Source: an uncultured Opitutia bacterium (GTDB taxonomy: Bacteria > Verrucomicrobiota > Verrucomicrobiia > Opitutales > UBA953). From it: DNA of 11,042 nt. A program made the translations under genes and the position numbers. Positions 9,314 through 11,042 of the stretch are shown here, one piece after another. The DNA lies in contig CALNBE010000132.1 in assembly GCA_937874455.1 (NCBI GenBank), positions 1-11,042 of the forward strand, in the 5' to 3' direction. Numbering within the stretch: position 1 is the stretch's first letter; each line of letters opens with the position of its first letter. Under the pieces are notes generated by a model. The model was given only the letters and a program-made list of their open reading frames with translations. It did not search any database and had not been told where the DNA came from.

Positions 9314-11042
9314 ATGTCCGCAAAAATCTTTTGGAAACTTTTCGCCTCGGTTCTGTTCATCGCCTACGCGGTGTCGCAATTGCTGCCGCTGCGCACCACG
9401 CCCTTTGAGGAGTACGTGCAAGCCCGCGCCACGGCGCACCAGGAGGAGTTTGCCAAAATTTTGAAAGAGGCGCGGATCGCGGCGTTCAAGGATCCGAACG
9501 TGCCCGAGGACAAAAAATCCGAGCGCATGTACGACGCGCTGCGCGACATCGGCGCGGGCAAGGGCGAGAGCGGGAAGCCGGTCGATCTGGCGCAATTTTT
9601 CGCCGACATGAAGGTGGTGGAGGACCGGAATTTCCCCCGACGGAACAACTATGTTTTGCAGGAGCTGATGCTCCAGTCACAGGGCCGCCTGAAGCTCGGC
9701 TTGGATTTGCAGGGTGGGGTTTCCTTTACGCTGCGCATCGACCCGAAGAATTTTGAAAACGCTGACGACAAGGAGCTGGCCAAGCTGCCGCCGGAGGAAA
9801 GGAAAAAGCGGATCGAGGAAAACAAGGAGGCCGCCGAGGAGCGTCTGCATACCGGTATCGCCCGCGCGATTGAGGTGATGGAAGGTCGCATTAACGCCTT
9901 TGGCGTGGCCGAGCCGGTGATCCGCCCGGTGGGGAGGGAATCGATTGAAATCCAGCTGCCCGATCCCGACATCGCCAACAACCCCGACAACATCAACACC
10001 ATCAAAAAGCCCGCCAAGCTGGAGTTTCGCATGGTGTATCGTTACGGGCGCCCCCAGCCCGGCACTCCGGAGCACACCATTGTTCCTTTGCGGGAAAATC
10101 CCGATGATGCGGCCAGCCCGGTGATGGACTACGAGGTGCTTTATCAGCGCAACGAGGATCACAAAACCGGAGAGGTGACGGAATATGCCTATTACGTGAA
10201 GAAGAAGGCGGACGCTGCTGGCAACATTGTGAAATCCGCGCGCGGTGGCCCCAATCCCGACACGAAGGAGCGCAGCCCCTTTATCACCCAAATGAGTTTC
10301 ACCTCGGAGGGGTCGAAAAAATTCGAGGCGCTGACCGGAAAAATCGCGGAGAAAAACAACGAGGAACTCGACCGCTATGGTGAGGTGCGAAGCATCGGTG
10401 CGCTGGCCATTGTGCTGGATGGCGAGCTGGTGATGGCCCCAGGGATTGAGGCGAGCAAGGCCACCGGCCGCTACAGCGCGCTCGGCGGCGGCGGTGCCTC
10501 CATCGGTGCGAGCAGTATGAAGGCGGCCACGGATCTGGCCAACGTGCTGAACAACCCGCTGGAATTTCCTTTGGAGCTGCAGGACATCAAAGTGATTGGT
10601 TCCTCGCTGGCGGCGGACGCGCAGATCAAATCGGTGCAGGCCGCGGCGGTGGGCATCGGCTTGGTCATTGTTTTCATGGTGCTTTACTACCTGTGGGCCG
10701 GAGCGATTTCCGTGGTCGGCCTGCTGGTGAACGTGGTGCTGATGCTTGGCATCATGGCCGGTTTTGGCGCGACGATCACCCTGCCTGGAGTGGCGGCCTT
10801 GGTGCTGACCATTGGAATGGCAGTGGACGCGAACATTCTGGTTTTTGAGCGCATCCGGGAGGAACTGGAGGATGGAAAAACACTGAAGGCCGCGGTGCAT
10901 GCCGGTTACGACCGGGCGCAGGCGACCATCATTGACGTGCACCTGACCTCAATGATGACGGCGGCCATCCTGATTTTCATGGGCACCGGCCCGATCAAGG
11001 GCTTCGGGATCATCTTGGCGATCGGGATTGTAACGACGATTT
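9314..11042 (+). CDS. secD: Protein translocase subunit SecD (5' part, cut by window edge; possibly SecDF)
   Basis: SecD, with SecF, uses the proton gradient to pull secreted proteins out of the SecYEG channel on the far side of the membrane. The visible 576 residues begin with a membrane helix (about 5-25). A charged stretch follows before the D1 motif GLDLQGG at 129-135. The periplasmic P1 region runs to about 430. Membrane helices then begin around 443 and include GMAVDANILVFERIREE at 501-517 and GTGPIKGFGIILAIGI at 557-572. The frame is still open at the edge, so SecF may be fused or follow. D1 starts later than in E. coli, which implies an extension of roughly 80 residues after helix 1. 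The motif usually read as DANLTT is DVHLTS here (541-546). The ATG is preceded by a T-tract with no Shine-Dalgarno sequence; it is chosen because the first helix begins at once. Confidence 0.94.
   Translation, partial: MSAKIFWKLFASVLFIAYAVSQLLPLRTTPFEEYVQARATAHQEEFAKILKEARIAAFKDPNVPEDKKSERMYDALRDIGAGKGESGKPVDLAQFFADMKVVEDRNFPRRNNYVLQELMLQSQGRLKLGLDLQGGVSFTLRIDPKNFENADDKELAKLPPEERKKRIEENKEAAEERLHTGIARAIEVMEGRINAFGVAEPVIRPVGRESIEIQLPDPDIANNPDNINTIKKPAKLEFRMVYRYGRPQPGTPEHTIVPLRENPDDAASPVMDYEVLYQRNEDHKTGEVTEYAYYVKKKADAAGNIVKSARGGPNPDTKERSPFITQMSFTSEGSKKFEALTGKIAEKNNEELDRYGEVRSIGALAIVLDGELVMAPGIEASKATGRYSALGGGGASIGASSMKAATDLANVLNNPLEFPLELQDIKVIGSSLAADAQIKSVQAAAVGIGLVIVFMVLYYLWAGAISVVGLLVNVVLMLGIMAGFGATITLPGVAALVLTIGMAVDANILVFERIREELEDGKTLKAAVHAGYDRAQATIIDVHLTSMMTAAILIFMGTGPIKGFGIILAIGIVTTI

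Noticed and set aside
9677..10942. A 421-codon minus-strand open frame
   Set aside because: It is antisense to the conserved part of SecD and is His/Arg-rich without motifs.

Overview
The window looks like an ordinary bacterial chromosome segment that carries one accessory cassette. It is GC-rich and gene-dense. The protein styles (YajC/SecD, LeuRS, TyrRS, Kup), the near absence of Shine-Dalgarno sequences and the dispersed-palindrome style of the tyrS-leuS gap suggest a member of the Verrucomicrobia or a related PVC lineage. That placement is an inference from general familiarity and has not been tested by alignment.

Layout from left to right. Positions 1-2476, minus strand, hold a compact three-gene cassette read leftward. 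It encodes an OLD/ABC-like AAA ATPase with a C-terminal DUF3696-type region (1064-2476), a PIN-like nuclease (443-1057) and a nucleotidyltransferase of the Rnl2-like RNA ligase family that runs off the left edge (1-450). The ATPase and PIN genes are 6 bases apart and in the same reading frame. The PIN and ligase genes overlap by 8 bases. I recognise no described system with this exact ATPase + PIN + RNA ligase set. It is the best candidate here for an undescribed system, plausibly RNA-targeting defence or RNA damage and repair.

Positions 2578-8662, also minus strand, hold housekeeping genes: kup (potassium uptake), leuS and tyrS. A factor-independent terminator after leuS sits directly against the kup start codon. 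The 340-base gap between tyrS and leuS holds an ornate palindromic repeat: two inverted arms that align without gaps over about 40 bases, each folding into two hairpins with a conserved GCATC(T/C)TGC core, plus three tandem copies of the terminal motif.

At 8663-8858 transcription diverges. The plus strand then carries yajC (8859-9227) and secD (from 9314, cut by the right edge), which together encode parts of the Sec protein-export accessory complex.

The housekeeping genes serve translation, potassium uptake and protein export and show no special link to each other. The cassette genes look translationally coupled and therefore likely to act together: the ATPase as sensor or motor, the PIN protein as the RNA-cutting effector, and the ligase as an RNA-end-joining or repair activity.
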